Positions 26,111 through 35,142 are shown, counted from the stretch's first letter. The stretch: 64,000 nt of DNA from Rudanella sp031411995 (GCA_031411995.1 JANOCD010000018.1:1-64000); one strand, 5' to 3'. The notes: generated from the sequence alone by a model not told the origin. A program made the numbers and translations.

Positions 26111-27274
26111 TTAGGGTTGGAATAGCAATGGCGTGGTGGCGGCAACGTACGTTTTCACGTTCATCCAAGTGTGGCCACCGTCGGTAACCAGGCTTTTGTA
26201 GTTCACCTTTTTGGCCTTCAAGTAATCCATAAATTCCACCGTGCCCTTGTACAGAAAATCGTCGCTACCGACGCTCACCCACAGCAGTTTAAGCTGCTTA
26301 TTGGTTGGGTCAGGTTTGGCCACGATCTGGCTGAAATTACCGTCCATTTCCTGGGGCGACAGGTACGAACTATAGGCACACACCCAGGCAAACTTGTCCA
26401 TGTTGTTGAAAGCCGCCCGGAGCGTTTGCCCACCCCCACGCGAGAACCCGCCAATTGCCCGGCTCTCGCGATTGGCAATGGCCCGGTAGTTCTTCTCGAC
26501 GTACGGAATGACGTTGCTGACCAGATCCGTCGTGAAGTCGTTGGCCCGTTTCACCGCGTCGGCCCCGTCGCGAACAGTAGGGTCGGCGGGTTTGGCACCG
26601 CCTTTCTGCTCGGCTACGCGGGCCGCAATATTGCCGTAGGGCATCACGATGATCATCGGTTTGACCTTGCCCTCCGCCAGCAGATTGTCCAGAATCAGAT
26701 TTGTTTTACCGACTTTGAAGAAGGTTTCTTCGGTATCGGTGGTGCCGCTGATGAGGTAGTAGACCGGGTATTTCTGCTTGGCGTTCTGGTCGTAACCCGG
26801 CGGGGTATAGACTACCACGGAGCCCGTCGTGCCTTCCATCGACGGATAGTATTCGTAGTTGACTGAGCCGTGGGGCACATCGCGCATGGCATGAATCAGG
26901 GGCGTGTCGCCGGGCACATCGACGAGGCTGGCTTTGAAGCGTTCGTTGGGGAAAAAAGCGACGTTGGCTGGGTCCATAACCGATACGCCATCTACCCGAA
27001 AGTTGTAGGGGTAAATATCGGGTTTGACGGGGCCGACTGTCACGCTCCAGATACCCTTAGCGTCTTTGGTCATGGGCACGGGGGCTTTTTCAAACTGCGC
27101 GCTCAGTTCCACCGTCTTGGCCTGTGGGGCCTGATAGCGAAAGGTAATGGTCTTGTCGGCGTTCACCTGGGGCGACACCACCAGCGGCCCGCGTGGCGGC
27201 TGGGCAATGGCTCCGCTATACAGGCAGAACACGGCCCAGATAAGCCATAATCGACTGATTAGTTGTTGGTTCAT
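26111..27274 (-). CDS. Secreted esterase with GFSRGG motif and altered oxyanion loop
   Basis: Starts at ATG 27274, giving a signal peptide (ISRLWLIWAVFCLYSGAIAQ) and 387 residues; an in-frame GTG at 27313 overlaps the preceding stop and is less likely. The E-set domain (TITFRYQAPQAKTVELSAQF) precedes an esterase domain with Ser278 in GGFSRGGGQ, His368 in DGGHTWMN and Asp338/339 in VGSDDF. The usual LLHG block before the oxyanion loop reads LISG here, and a ~20-residue Lys/Gly/Ala-rich insert follows the PYGN block. Both changes hint at a different substrate. It lies 12 bp before the next esterase gene. Confidence 0.85.
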   Translation of the reverse strand: MNQQLISRLWLIWAVFCLYSGAIAQPPRGPLVVSPQVNADKTITFRYQAPQAKTVELSAQFEKAPVPMTKDAKGIWSVTVGPVKPDIYPYNFRVDGVSVMDPANVAFFPNERFKASLVDVPGDTPLIHAMRDVPHGSVNYEYYPSMEGTTGSVVVYTPPGYDQNAKQKYPVYYLISGTTDTEETFFKVGKTNLILDNLLAEGKVKPMIIVMPYGNIAARVAEQKGGAKPADPTVRDGADAVKRANDFTTDLVSNVIPYVEKNYRAIANRESRAIGGFSRGGGQTLRAAFNNMDKFAWVCAYSSYLSPQEMDGNFSQIVAKPDPTNKQLKLLWVSVGSDDFLYKGTVEFMDYLKAKKVNYKSLVTDGGHTWMNVKTYVAATTPLLFQP

Positions 27275-27309
27275 GATTGATTTAGGTTTAGGAATAGTTA
27301 ATAATTCTT

Positions 27310-29397
27310 TCACTGGGTAACAATGTCAATTTCTGCGTAGCCCGATCCAGACCCTTCCTGCGTGTTTTTCAACGCACGTAGTTTAATGTATCGGCCTGTG
27401 ACGGGGGCAAACGATTTGGTTTGCCAGACCGGACTGTTCTTGATGTTCGAAAACTCGCCTTCGCTGACCCGTTTCCAACTTGTGTTATCGGCCGACACCT
27501 CGAACTCGTACTGGGTGATGATACTGGACTCTTCCCACCAGTTTTGGGCGGGTAGATATCGGAATCCAACCAGATTCTCTTCCTTGCCCAGGTCAATGAC
27601 CAGATCCACGGGTAGCTTCTGTTTTTTGTCCTGCTGCCAGGAGGTGCCGGGGTTTCCGTCCAGCACCTGATACGCCGATTTGGCATCGGTGTTCACGATT
27701 TTCCAGACTGTGCGGGCGATGTCAAACTTTTCCTCGCTGAGTACGCTGCTTTGTTTGGTGAACGGATTGTAAGCAATGGCCTTTACGTCAACCTTACCCG
27801 GGCCGTTTTTTACGGGTGCCGTGTAGCGGGCCGCGCGGGCGGTTGGCGTGCTGCCGTCGAGCGTATAATACAGTTCCGATTCGGTGTCGCCGGGTTTGAG
27901 CTGGATATCGCCGGCCTGATTACGGGTAATGGCGGGGGGCGATAAAATCAGCGGAGCGTTATACACTTCGAGGTTCGAAATCAGCGGGGAGCCTTTGGCG
28001 TCCAGAATGGTCAGGCGCAGCTCCGTGGCTTTCACGGTCGGGAATCGGAGGATACGCTTATAACCAATGGTTGTTTGTTTCGCAATCTCCTTCCAGTTGC
28101 CATCGACCAGAGCTTCAACCGTAAACGACTTGACCCGTTGCCCCAACCGAATGGGCTCCTGCACCAGAAACCGGTTGAACGCGGTGGGTTTGTTGAACTG
28201 TATCGTCAACGAGGCTTTCCGGACATTATCATCTGTGGCCCAGTAGCTTTCCAAGTCGGTATCAATGGCTTTGTTGGCATTATAAGTCGGGTTTTTTCCT
28301 CTCGTCTGCGAGGCTTTGGCGCGGGCGTTTTTGGTCAGATTTACGTCGAAGGCTTCTTTGGTGGCTTTGGCAAAGGCCTGCACGGCTTTTTCATCCAATT
28401 CATGAATCAGACCATTGGGCATTATCGGGAAATTGAGCAGTAACGTCCCGTTTCGACCAATGGAATTGTAATACGTATCCATCAGTTGGGGCAGCGTTTT
28501 CACTTTTCTGTCTTCGCGCTCGTGGTAAAACCACTCCGGCCGAATCGACGTATTTACTTCGCCCGGCACCCAGGCATTACCGTTCTCGACACCGTGCCGC
28601 AGCATGTCTTCCGGCACATCGCCCGTCGCGTTTAACAGGCTCCAGTTGGTTTCGCCAACGTACCCGGCTTCGGTGCCTACCCAGCGCAGATCGGCCCGGT
28701 CGCCCCCATCATTCCAGATGACGATGTTGGGCTGAAGTTTGCGCACGAGTTTGTAGGTATTCGGCCAGTCGTAATACGTTTTGGCATCAATCTTACGGGT
28801 TTCGTTGGCCCCACCGTAATAGCCCGATCCGCCGTTGGCGCCGTCGTACCAGACTTCGAAAATGTCGCCGTAGTTGGTCAGCAATTCGGTCAACTGGTTG
28901 CGGAAGTAGGTAATATATTCGGGCTTACCGTAGTCGGCATGGTTGCGGTCCCAGGGCGATAAATACACGCCGAATTTCAATCCATACTCCTTACAGGCAT
29001 CCGCCAGTTCGCGAACGATATCAGCCTTTCCATTGCGCCAGGGCACGTTCTTGACGGAGTAGTCGGTGTATTTCGACGGCCAGAGGCAGAAACCGCTGTG
29101 GTGTTTGGCCGTAAAAATGATCCCTTTCATACCCGCTTCTTTGCAGATGCGCGCCCACTGCCGGCAGTCCAGTTTGGTGGGGTTAAACAGCTTCGGGTCT
29201 TCGTTGCCCAGGCCCCAGGCCATATCGGTATAGGTGTTGATCGAAAAATGGATAAAAGCATAATATTCCATTTTTTGCCAGCGCAACTGGTTCTCGCTCG
29301 GCAATGGGCCAACGGGTTGCGGGGGTGTCGATTGCGAGAACGCTACATGGCCTATCAACAGGAAGAGCGTCAGCGATATGAAAAGGGACTTATGCAT
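27310..29397 (-). CDS. GH29 α-L-fucosidase with C-terminal F5/8-type domains
   Basis: A 695-residue secreted enzyme with signal peptide (ending HVAFSQ) that removes terminal α-L-fucose. The GH29 catalytic domain (~35–345) has the nucleophile Asp185 in FEVWYDGANGG, and HFSINTYTD and AKHHSGFCLWPSKYTDYSV blocks. Two discoidin/CBM32-like β-sandwich regions (~350–475 and ~570–695) surround a chitobiase-like segment (ELYYTLDGSTPT). Its place in an operon with GH10 and esterases suggests a fucosylated, acylated hemicellulose, for example a fucosylated xylan or xyloglucan; that is inference. Only 2 bp separate it from the gene before. Confidence 0.92.
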   Translation of the reverse strand: MHKSLFISLTLFLLIGHVAFSQSTPPQPVGPLPSENQLRWQKMEYYAFIHFSINTYTDMAWGLGNEDPKLFNPTKLDCRQWARICKEAGMKGIIFTAKHHSGFCLWPSKYTDYSVKNVPWRNGKADIVRELADACKEYGLKFGVYLSPWDRNHADYGKPEYITYFRNQLTELLTNYGDIFEVWYDGANGGSGYYGGANETRKIDAKTYYDWPNTYKLVRKLQPNIVIWNDGGDRADLRWVGTEAGYVGETNWSLLNATGDVPEDMLRHGVENGNAWVPGEVNTSIRPEWFYHEREDRKVKTLPQLMDTYYNSIGRNGTLLLNFPIMPNGLIHELDEKAVQAFAKATKEAFDVNLTKNARAKASQTRGKNPTYNANKAIDTDLESYWATDDNVRKASLTIQFNKPTAFNRFLVQEPIRLGQRVKSFTVEALVDGNWKEIAKQTTIGYKRILRFPTVKATELRLTILDAKGSPLISNLEVYNAPLILSPPAITRNQAGDIQLKPGDTESELYYTLDGSTPTARAARYTAPVKNGPGKVDVKAIAYNPFTKQSSVLSEEKFDIARTVWKIVNTDAKSAYQVLDGNPGTSWQQDKKQKLPVDLVIDLGKEENLVGFRYLPAQNWWEESSIITQYEFEVSADNTSWKRVSEGEFSNIKNSPVWQTKSFAPVTGRYIKLRALKNTQEGSGSGYAEIDIVTQ

Positions 29398-29399
29398 AA

Positions 29400-30305
29400 T
29401 TATTGAGTCTTGAGCCAGTTATTGAGTTTCATCCATTCAAACAGCGGTTCCATCCAGCCGGGATGTCGAAAAATGAAGCCGTGGTCACCCTTGGGGTAGA
29501 TGTGCATTTCGACGGGTACTTTCTGATGCCGAAGCGTCTCGAAATACCGGATGCTATTGTCCACGTCAACCAGTTTGTCGTCGGCTGCGTGGGTCAGGTA
29601 CGTTGGGGGTGTGTTGGTACGTACCTGCAATTTGTTGGAAAAGAGTTGAACGTCCTCGCGCGATGCGTTTTTACCCAGCAGGTTATCGTGCGAGCCGCCA
29701 TGCGTCAGGCTATCGCGCATGCTAATCACCGGGTACACCAGAATCTGAAAATCGGGGCGCAGGCTGGTATTGGCGGGATTGTTGACATACGATTTCTCGA
29801 AATGCGTGGCCGCAGTCGAGGCCAGATGGCCACCCGCCGAGAAGCCCATAATGCCGATTTTGCCGACGTCGATACCCCATTTGCCGGCTCCCTCGCGCAC
29901 CAGTTTGATAGCCTGTTGCGCATCCTGCAACGGGCCGATCTTCTTGTCGGGCATGATAGCGTCGCTGGGCAATCGGTATTTTAGCACAAACGCAGCGACT
30001 CCTTTTTCGGCCATGGATTTAGCGATATTGATGCCTTCACCCTGATATACAACCACCCCGTAGCCTCCGCCCGGAATGATGATGACAGCCGCCCCGGAGG
30101 CTTTGTCGGGCGCGGGTTTGAAATACGCCAGCGTGGGTTTGGTAATGCCCTTCAACACGCCCGATTCCCGGCCCGACTCCTGCACATCCGAGGCTTTCGA
30201 ATTAGGAACTGCACCCGCATATAACGGGATGATTTCCTGCGCGTTAGCAACAACAGATAACGTCAGTGACCAGCCGGTCAATACTGATATACTAAAGCGT
30301 TTCAT
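29400..30305 (-). CDS. Secreted α/β-hydrolase, acetylxylan-esterase-like
   Basis: The start at ATG 30305 gives a signal peptide (MKRFSISVLTGWSLTLSVVANAQ region) and 301 residues; a longer frame has no sensible leader. The HSL/BD-FAE-type α/β-hydrolase shows IIPGGGYG (oxyanion), Ser156 in MGFSAGGHLA, Asp242/243 in HAADDKLVDV and His275 in GDHGF. Close relatives act on acetylated xylan or xylo-oligosaccharides. It is the first gene of the operon running down to the xylanase. Upstream, GACCTTTG (one base off the -7 consensus) lies at about 30360. Confidence 0.85.
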   Translation of the reverse strand: MKRFSISVLTGWSLTLSVVANAQEIIPLYAGAVPNSKASDVQESGRESGVLKGITKPTLAYFKPAPDKASGAAVIIIPGGGYGVVVYQGEGINIAKSMAEKGVAAFVLKYRLPSDAIMPDKKIGPLQDAQQAIKLVREGAGKWGIDVGKIGIMGFSAGGHLASTAATHFEKSYVNNPANTSLRPDFQILVYPVISMRDSLTHGGSHDNLLGKNASREDVQLFSNKLQVRTNTPPTYLTHAADDKLVDVDNSIRYFETLRHQKVPVEMHIYPKGDHGFIFRHPGWMEPLFEWMKLNNWLKTQ

Positions 30306-30607
30306 CGTATCGGGTTTTACTTTATGCCAATACAGGGTTTTCATCTGAAAATAATAGAACAAAGGTCGCTTGTCAGGTAAACACCAAGACGTTAAAATTT
30401 CATCTACGTGCTCAAAGCAACATCTTGGGGTGCTCGGTGTTTGCAGACAGTTTCTTATCCGGGGAGTAACCACCAGTAAGCAGCGTCCTCTCAATGTAGG
30501 CCACTTTTTCTAAGCATACTTTGTATCCTAATTGACTCAACTTGTCCACCGCACTCTGCTGCCAACAATTCCGCCTGGGTATGGGTCACTTCACAACAGA
30601 GCAGGTA
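30306..30607. other. Intergenic region upstream of the glycan operon
   Basis: About 300 bases between two minus-strand genes. It should carry the operon promoter: a near-consensus GACCTTTG box reads on the minus strand at about 30360–30367. I see no clear operator palindrome, riboswitch or strong terminator for the upstream GMC gene. Confidence 0.4.
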
Positions 30608-32320
30608 TTACAAATTCCCCCGTTTCAACTCCTTCACCGCAAAATCGGCTGCTCGTGCGGTAAGGGCCATGTAGGTGAGCGAGGGGTTTTGGCAGGGCGA
30701 AGAGGTCATGCAGGCCCCGTCGGTATTGAACACGTTCGGGACGGCGTGATGCTGATTGTTGCCGTTGAACACCGACGTTTTGGGGTCGCGACCCATCCGG
30801 GCGGTGCCCATTTCGTGGATACTCAGGCCGGGGTGCGCCTGTTGATCGAAGCCCTCGATGTCGGTGAATCCGGCTTTTTCCATCATCAGCATCGCCTGGG
30901 TTTGGGCATCTTTTCGCATCAGGGCCTCGTTTTCGCGGTAATGCACGTCCATTTGCAGCACCGGTTGACCCCATTTGTCGCGGACCGAATCGGTGAGGGT
31001 CGTTTTATTATCGTAGTAGGGCAAACACTCGCCAAAGGCATCCAGCGTCACGTTCCAGTTGCCAAATCGGGTTGCTTCCTCTTTCAACTCGGCTCCGAAA
31101 CCATCCACTTCCAGCGCGTGTTGCCAGCTTTCGCGACCCGTATAAACCTCAAAACCATAGCCCCGCGAAAACGCCTGTTTATCGGCGCCCACGTTACGGA
31201 AACGGGGAATATACAGCCCGGCAGGGTGCCGCCCATAATAGACTTTATCGAGATCACCGGTGTAGGTGCCGGTGGCTCCAACATGAAAATGGTGATCCAT
31301 CAGGTTATGGCCCAGTTGCCCGCTATCGTCCATCCCGTTCGGAAATCGGTTCGATTTGGAGTTCATCAGAATAAACGTTGACCCCAGGGCCGAGGCATTC
31401 AGGAAAATGATTTTGGCGTAGAACTCGTGCCATTTCCCCGTCTGCTCGTCAATCACCCGAACACCGGTGGCTCGGGCTTTCTTTTCATCATAGATAATCG
31501 AATTGACAATAGAATGGGGCCGAACGGTCAGGTTTTTGGTGCGCCGGGCGGCTGGCAAGGTTGCCGATTGGGTGCTGAAATAGGCCCCATACGGGCAACC
31601 ACGCATACAAAGGTTCCGGTATTGGCATTTTGCCCGGCCCAGAGCCATTTGCTCAGCGGTGGGTTCTGTCAGGTGTGCCGCTCGCGCCGAAATCACCTTC
31701 CGATCGTCAAACTGCCGGTTGACCGAAGCCCGGAAATGGCTTTCCACACAGTTTTCGGGCAAGGCGGGCTGAAAATGACCGTCGGGCAGGTGGGGCAGGC
31801 CGTCGCGGTTGCCCGCGATACCCGCAAACCGTTCGACGTAATCGTACCAGGGGGCAATATCTTTGTAGCGAATGGGCCAGTCAACGGCGATACCTTCGCG
31901 GGCGTTGGCTTCAAAATCAAGATCTGAAAAACGGAACGAATAACGGCCCCACGTCAGCGATTTCCCGCCCACCTGGTAGCCCCGAATCCAATCGAACGGC
32001 TTGGCCTCGACATACGGATTTTCGAGGTCATTCACGAAATACTGCGCCGTAGCTTCCGTAATCGTAAAGCCCGTCCGGTTCTGAACGGGGTGTTTGTCGA
32101 TCAGGGCTTGAGGGGTTCGGATGTCGTGGTGGGGCAACTCCCAGGGCGGAGTCATAGCCGTGTGGTAATCGCGGACGTGTTCGATCATGCGGCCCCGTTC
32201 GAGCATCAGGACTTTCAAGCCCTTCTCGCTAAGCTCTTTAGCCGCCCATCCCCCGCTTATTCCCGACCCCACCACAATGGCATCGTAGCGAATGGGTGTA
32301 TCCTTTGGTTCATTCTTCAT
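30608..32320 (-). CDS. GMC-family FAD-dependent oxidoreductase
   Basis: A 570-residue protein from ATG 32320. The FAD-binding motif is VVGSGISGGWAAKEL, followed by LMLERG; C-terminal motifs HEMGTARMG and PSLTYMALTARAAD place it in the GMC group, close to the large subunits of gluconate/sorbitol-type dehydrogenases. A Cys cluster (CQYRNLCMRGCPYGA) is typical of this subgroup. There is no Tat or Sec leader, and the usual small subunit (gluconate 2-dehydrogenase subunit 3-like) is absent nearby. Substrate is unknown, probably a sugar or sugar acid. Only 45 bp separate its start from the divergent helicase gene. Confidence 0.85.
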   Translation of the reverse strand: MKNEPKDTPIRYDAIVVGSGISGGWAAKELSEKGLKVLMLERGRMIEHVRDYHTAMTPPWELPHHDIRTPQALIDKHPVQNRTGFTITEATAQYFVNDLENPYVEAKPFDWIRGYQVGGKSLTWGRYSFRFSDLDFEANAREGIAVDWPIRYKDIAPWYDYVERFAGIAGNRDGLPHLPDGHFQPALPENCVESHFRASVNRQFDDRKVISARAAHLTEPTAEQMALGRAKCQYRNLCMRGCPYGAYFSTQSATLPAARRTKNLTVRPHSIVNSIIYDEKKARATGVRVIDEQTGKWHEFYAKIIFLNASALGSTFILMNSKSNRFPNGMDDSGQLGHNLMDHHFHVGATGTYTGDLDKVYYGRHPAGLYIPRFRNVGADKQAFSRGYGFEVYTGRESWQHALEVDGFGAELKEEATRFGNWNVTLDAFGECLPYYDNKTTLTDSVRDKWGQPVLQMDVHYRENEALMRKDAQTQAMLMMEKAGFTDIEGFDQQAHPGLSIHEMGTARMGRDPKTSVFNGNNQHHAVPNVFNTDGACMTSSPCQNPSLTYMALTARAADFAVKELKRGNL

Positions 32321-32338
32321 AGTGCGTTGGTCTTGTCG

Positions 32339-32346
32339 TACCTTTG
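32339..32346 (+). promoter_or_regulatory. -7 box TACCTTTG for the DEAD-box helicase
   Basis: Exact TAnnTTTG match, 19 bases before the ATG at 32366. It supports that start over in-frame codons further upstream. Confidence 0.5.
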
Positions 32347-32365
32347 GGGTAATAATTTGCAGGTT

Positions 32366-33619
32366 ATGAAATTCAGCGACTATACTATTGCCCCCGAAGT
32401 CAAACAAAATTTAGAAACGATGGGCTTCAAACGCCCAACCGACATTCAATATAAGGCTATTCCGCATATTTTGCAGGGGGAAGATGTGCTGGCTATTGCC
32501 CAAACCGGCACCGGAAAAACGGCGGCTTTCGCCATTCCGATCATCAGTCAGTTACACACTCGCAAAACATCGTCACGCTCCGAGGGCATTCGTTGTGTGG
32601 TAATGGTGCCCACCCGCGAGTTGGCTATTCAGATTGCCGAGGCTTTTCAGGAAATGGCCCGCCACACGAAAGTACGTATTTTTGCCGTAACGGGCGGTGT
32701 CGATCAGGACCCGCAGATTGCCCGTTTAGACAAAGGGTTCGATGTGTTGGTGGCCACGCCGGGCCGCGTATTCGACCTGGTGCATCAGGGGCATCTGCGC
32801 CTGAACCGGGTGGAAATGCTGGTGCTGGACGAAGCCGACCATATGCTCGCGCTGGGATTTATCAAGGATATTCGCGATTTGATTCGGCACCTGCCGCGCA
32901 ACCGGCAAACCCTGTTTTTCTCGGCCACCATCGACGAAGAGATCAAGAAATTGGCTTATTCGCTGGTTGTGAATCCCATACGGATTCAGATTTCGCCCGA
33001 TAACCCCGTCAACACGAACATTACCCACTTCATTGCGTTTGTGGAAATGGACGACAAACGGTTTTTCCTCGAACGGCTTATCAACGAGCATCCCGACAGC
33101 AAAATACTGGTGTTTGTACGCACCAAAGTCCGGGCCGAGCGGGTGCTGAAAGCCCTCGAACGGGTTGGTGTTCAGAGCATGACCATTCACGGCGACAAAG
33201 AACAGCAAGACCGGCTTCAGGTGATGCGGTCGTTCCGCGACGGGGTAGTTAAGATCCTGATTGCCACCGACATCAGTGCGCGGGGCATCGACATTCCCAA
33301 CGTTGATTACGTAGTGAATTACGACATCCCCGAACCCCCCGAGAACTACGTTCACCGCATTGGTCGGACGGGTCGGGGCATGAGCAAGGGCCGTGCCGTG
33401 GCGTTTTGCGCTCCTGAAGAGCAAACCCTCCTCCGAGACATCGAGAAATATATTGGTCAACCCATCGAAGCAATCATGTTCTCCGACGATGACCGCCAAA
33501 TGGCCCGCGACCTCAGCCCCGAATCGAAATTTGATTTGAAGGAGTTAATGAAAGAAGTGGCCGCTTTTGAGGAAAAGGGCGGTGCGAAGAAAAAGGTAAA
33601 AGTGAAGAAGGGGAAGTGA
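32366..33619 (+). CDS. DEAD-box ATP-dependent RNA helicase
   Basis: A 417-residue cytoplasmic RNA helicase from ATG 32366; the in-frame extension upstream to 32090 overlaps the divergent GMC gene and the -7 box. All motifs are present: Q motif (GFKRPTDIQ), motif I AQTGTGKT (45–52), PTRELA, DEAD (155–158), SAT in LFFSATID, ARGIDIP and HRIGRTGR. The tail is short and Lys-rich (GGAKKKVKVKKGK), which likely adds RNA affinity. The family works in ribosome assembly and mRNA turnover, especially in the cold; the exact target cannot be told. Confidence 0.93.
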   Translation: MKFSDYTIAPEVKQNLETMGFKRPTDIQYKAIPHILQGEDVLAIAQTGTGKTAAFAIPIISQLHTRKTSSRSEGIRCVVMVPTRELAIQIAEAFQEMARHTKVRIFAVTGGVDQDPQIARLDKGFDVLVATPGRVFDLVHQGHLRLNRVEMLVLDEADHMLALGFIKDIRDLIRHLPRNRQTLFFSATIDEEIKKLAYSLVVNPIRIQISPDNPVNTNITHFIAFVEMDDKRFFLERLINEHPDSKILVFVRTKVRAERVLKALERVGVQSMTIHGDKEQQDRLQVMRSFRDGVVKILIATDISARGIDIPNVDYVVNYDIPEPPENYVHRIGRTGRGMSKGRAVAFCAPEEQTLLRDIEKYIGQPIEAIMFSDDDRQMARDLSPESKFDLKELMKEVAAFEEKGGAKKKVKVKKGK

Positions 33620-33685
33620 TCGAGTGGCGGGCGATTCACAAAGGCAATCTACTTTTCGTTATCTTTATAAAAACACAAGCTAATT

Positions 33686-33910
33686 ATGCGAACAATCGAA
33701 ATAGACATTCTTTCGGATCAGGACGAAGAACTGATTTTGAACGTATTGAGGGCATTTGAGCAGCAAAACCGAGTTTCGCTAAAAGAGAAAAACACACCTT
33801 ATCTGCCCGGAAAGCCGTTCACTGAATCCGAGTTCGATCAACTCATCGAGAAGGCTGAAGGGAGTCGGAAGTATTCTTACGAAGAGGCTAAATCCTTTTT
33901 GGGATTATGA
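33686..33910 (+). CDS. Type II antitoxin of a ParE/RelE-type pair
   Basis: A 74-residue acidic protein directly before, and overlapping by ATGA with, a RelE/ParE-type toxin gene. The N-terminus (MRTIEIDILSDQDEELILNVLRAFEQ) is a β-strand plus helix and could dimerise or bind DNA. The C-terminus (ESEFDQLIEKAEGSRKYSYEEAKSFLGL) resembles the toxin-wrapping tails of this kind of antitoxin. A TATCTTTA box, one base off the -7 consensus, lies at about 33660. It would neutralise the toxin and repress the pair; this rests on gene order and size. Confidence 0.75.
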   Translation: MRTIEIDILSDQDEELILNVLRAFEQQNRVSLKEKNTPYLPGKPFTESEFDQLIEKAEGSRKYSYEEAKSFLGL

Positions 33911-34233
33911 TTATTGACGGACGGGAAGTGATCTGGAGCGAGACGTTTTTGACAAGCGTTGCTGCTATTCAGGACTATATCGGCCAATATAGTCAGGTGC
34001 GCGGTCGGACGTTTGCTTCGGAAATTTTGGATTATACATTAGAGAAAATTGCGCCCAACCCGTTCATATTTGCTAAATTCGGCCATCCAAAATATGCAGC
34101 TCTACCCCTTCATCGCGCTGTTTTCCAGAAGAAATACGTCATTTTGTATTTGATTGAAAATCAGAAACTGACATTTTTAGAAGTGTACCATACGAGTCGC
34201 AATCCAGACTCAATTTTGTCGGGGGAGGAGTAA
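33907..34233 (+). CDS. RelE/ParE-family toxin
   Basis: A 108-residue protein with the RelE/ParE pattern: WSETFLTSVAAIQDYI in helix 1, ANPFIFAKFG-type turn (APNPFIFAKFGHP), LHRAVFQKKYVILYLIE β-hairpin and FLEVYHTSRNPDSIL at the end. The conserved Arg and Tyr of the core are kept. ParE members poison gyrase and RelE members cut ribosome-bound mRNA; the sequence does not decide which. Translation is coupled to the antitoxin through the ATGA overlap. Confidence 0.8.
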   Translation: MIIDGREVIWSETFLTSVAAIQDYIGQYSQVRGRTFASEILDYTLEKIAPNPFIFAKFGHPKYAALPLHRAVFQKKYVILYLIENQKLTFLEVYHTSRNPDSILSGEE

Positions 34234-34348
34234 AGTTGGCCAGTAAATAAGCAGCTAAATAACCCGAAGAATGATTTCCAATCTGTTTCTTGCTTCAAAA
34301 GTAATCTCGAACGCCCCAAGAAAAGTGGATTAAGAAGTTCGATTTACT

Positions 34349-34840
34349 TTAAGCTTTGAATCTGTTTAACGAATTCCAATAAATGCCCATCTGTCCCCTT
34401 TGCTGCATCGCTTCACGGTCAATTGAAATAGGCAAATCAGCTACTTGACGGCTCAAACCATTAGGATTACTCAGCAACTCTAACGTCCATTCCCAGTTTG
34501 CATAATACCCCAGCATCCAAGCAAGTTCATCATCAATGTCATTTGATGTAATAAGTTCATTCAAATTGTACATAATCATTTTCTGAGCCGACTCGTCCAA
34601 CGTTGACAGACCGGTTAAGTAACTTGGCTCGGTAAGTGCATACCATTGAAGAAAAAGCCCCCGCTTTAATGCCTCTCTGTTTGACTTGGATAGAGTAGCA
34701 TAAGCTTGATGGATGGAGCTATACGATGAGAATACCTTTCCTAATCTGGCCGTAGCTTCAGAACTTTGCGGCTGGTCATACAGAAGAATGACTTCTATTT
34801 GTAACTGTTCTTCACTTGCAGCTAATTCATCAATCGTCAT
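34349..34840 (-). CDS. Hypothetical protein
   Basis: A 163-residue soluble, mostly helical, acidic protein. I recognise no domain; there is no signal peptide or membrane segment. Notable stretches are NREALKRGLFLQWYALTEP and ELAWMLGYYANWEW. It lies 36 bp after a lone antitoxin-like gene on the same strand and may be co-transcribed, but it does not look like a PIN, RelE or HicA toxin. Confidence 0.6.
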   Translation of the reverse strand: MTIDELAASEEQLQIEVILLYDQPQSSEATARLGKVFSSYSSIHQAYATLSKSNREALKRGLFLQWYALTEPSYLTGLSTLDESAQKMIMYNLNELITSNDIDDELAWMLGYYANWEWTLELLSNPNGLSRQVADLPISIDREAMQQRGQMGIYWNSLNRFKA

Positions 34841-34876
34841 GTTGCAAAGCTTCTGAGCTGTCCAGTAATATCCTCA

Positions 34877-35089
34877 TCACATATAATCTTTCAGATCGTC
34901 AAGAGGAGCATTGAAATCATCCGACATCCAAAATGTGCCTTTCAAACGGCCTAATTGTCGTTTCGGCTTTTCAACTTCTTCGATTTCGTCCAAAATCGTT
35001 ACTACGACTCGTGCTTTTTGGGTAAAAGGCGGTTGCTCGTCCAGAGTGATCTGCCCGTTTTCGAGCGTTCCTTTGATGGCTGTTAACAT
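34877..35089 (-). CDS. Antitoxin-like protein (DUF2281/VapB-like), no toxin partner seen
   Basis: A 70-residue protein. MLTAIKGTLENGQITLDEQP is the short β-rich N-terminus seen in AbrB-like/DUF2281 antitoxins. RLKGTFWMSDDFNAPLDDLKDYM is the typical toxin-binding tail of DUF2281 proteins, which normally precede a PIN-domain toxin. No PIN gene follows; the next gene encodes an unrelated 163-residue protein. It is likely an orphan antitoxin. Confidence 0.65.
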   Translation of the reverse strand: MLTAIKGTLENGQITLDEQPPFTQKARVVVTILDEIEEVEKPKRQLGRLKGTFWMSDDFNAPLDDLKDYM

Positions 35090-35142
35090 GGCGTTGCGGC
35101 TATTTTTACGAAGATAACAACTTTGGGATTAATCTGTCCCGC

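Noticed and set aside
30542..31381. 279-codon plus-strand open frame with many His/Gly/Arg residues
   Set aside because: It lies opposite the GMC oxidoreductase gene, whose motifs are complete; composition is that of an antisense shadow.
32090..32365. 92-residue N-terminal extension of the DEAD-box helicase
   Set aside because: It overlaps the divergent GMC gene and contains the -7 box TACCTTTG; known helicases start at the Q-motif region as here from 32366.
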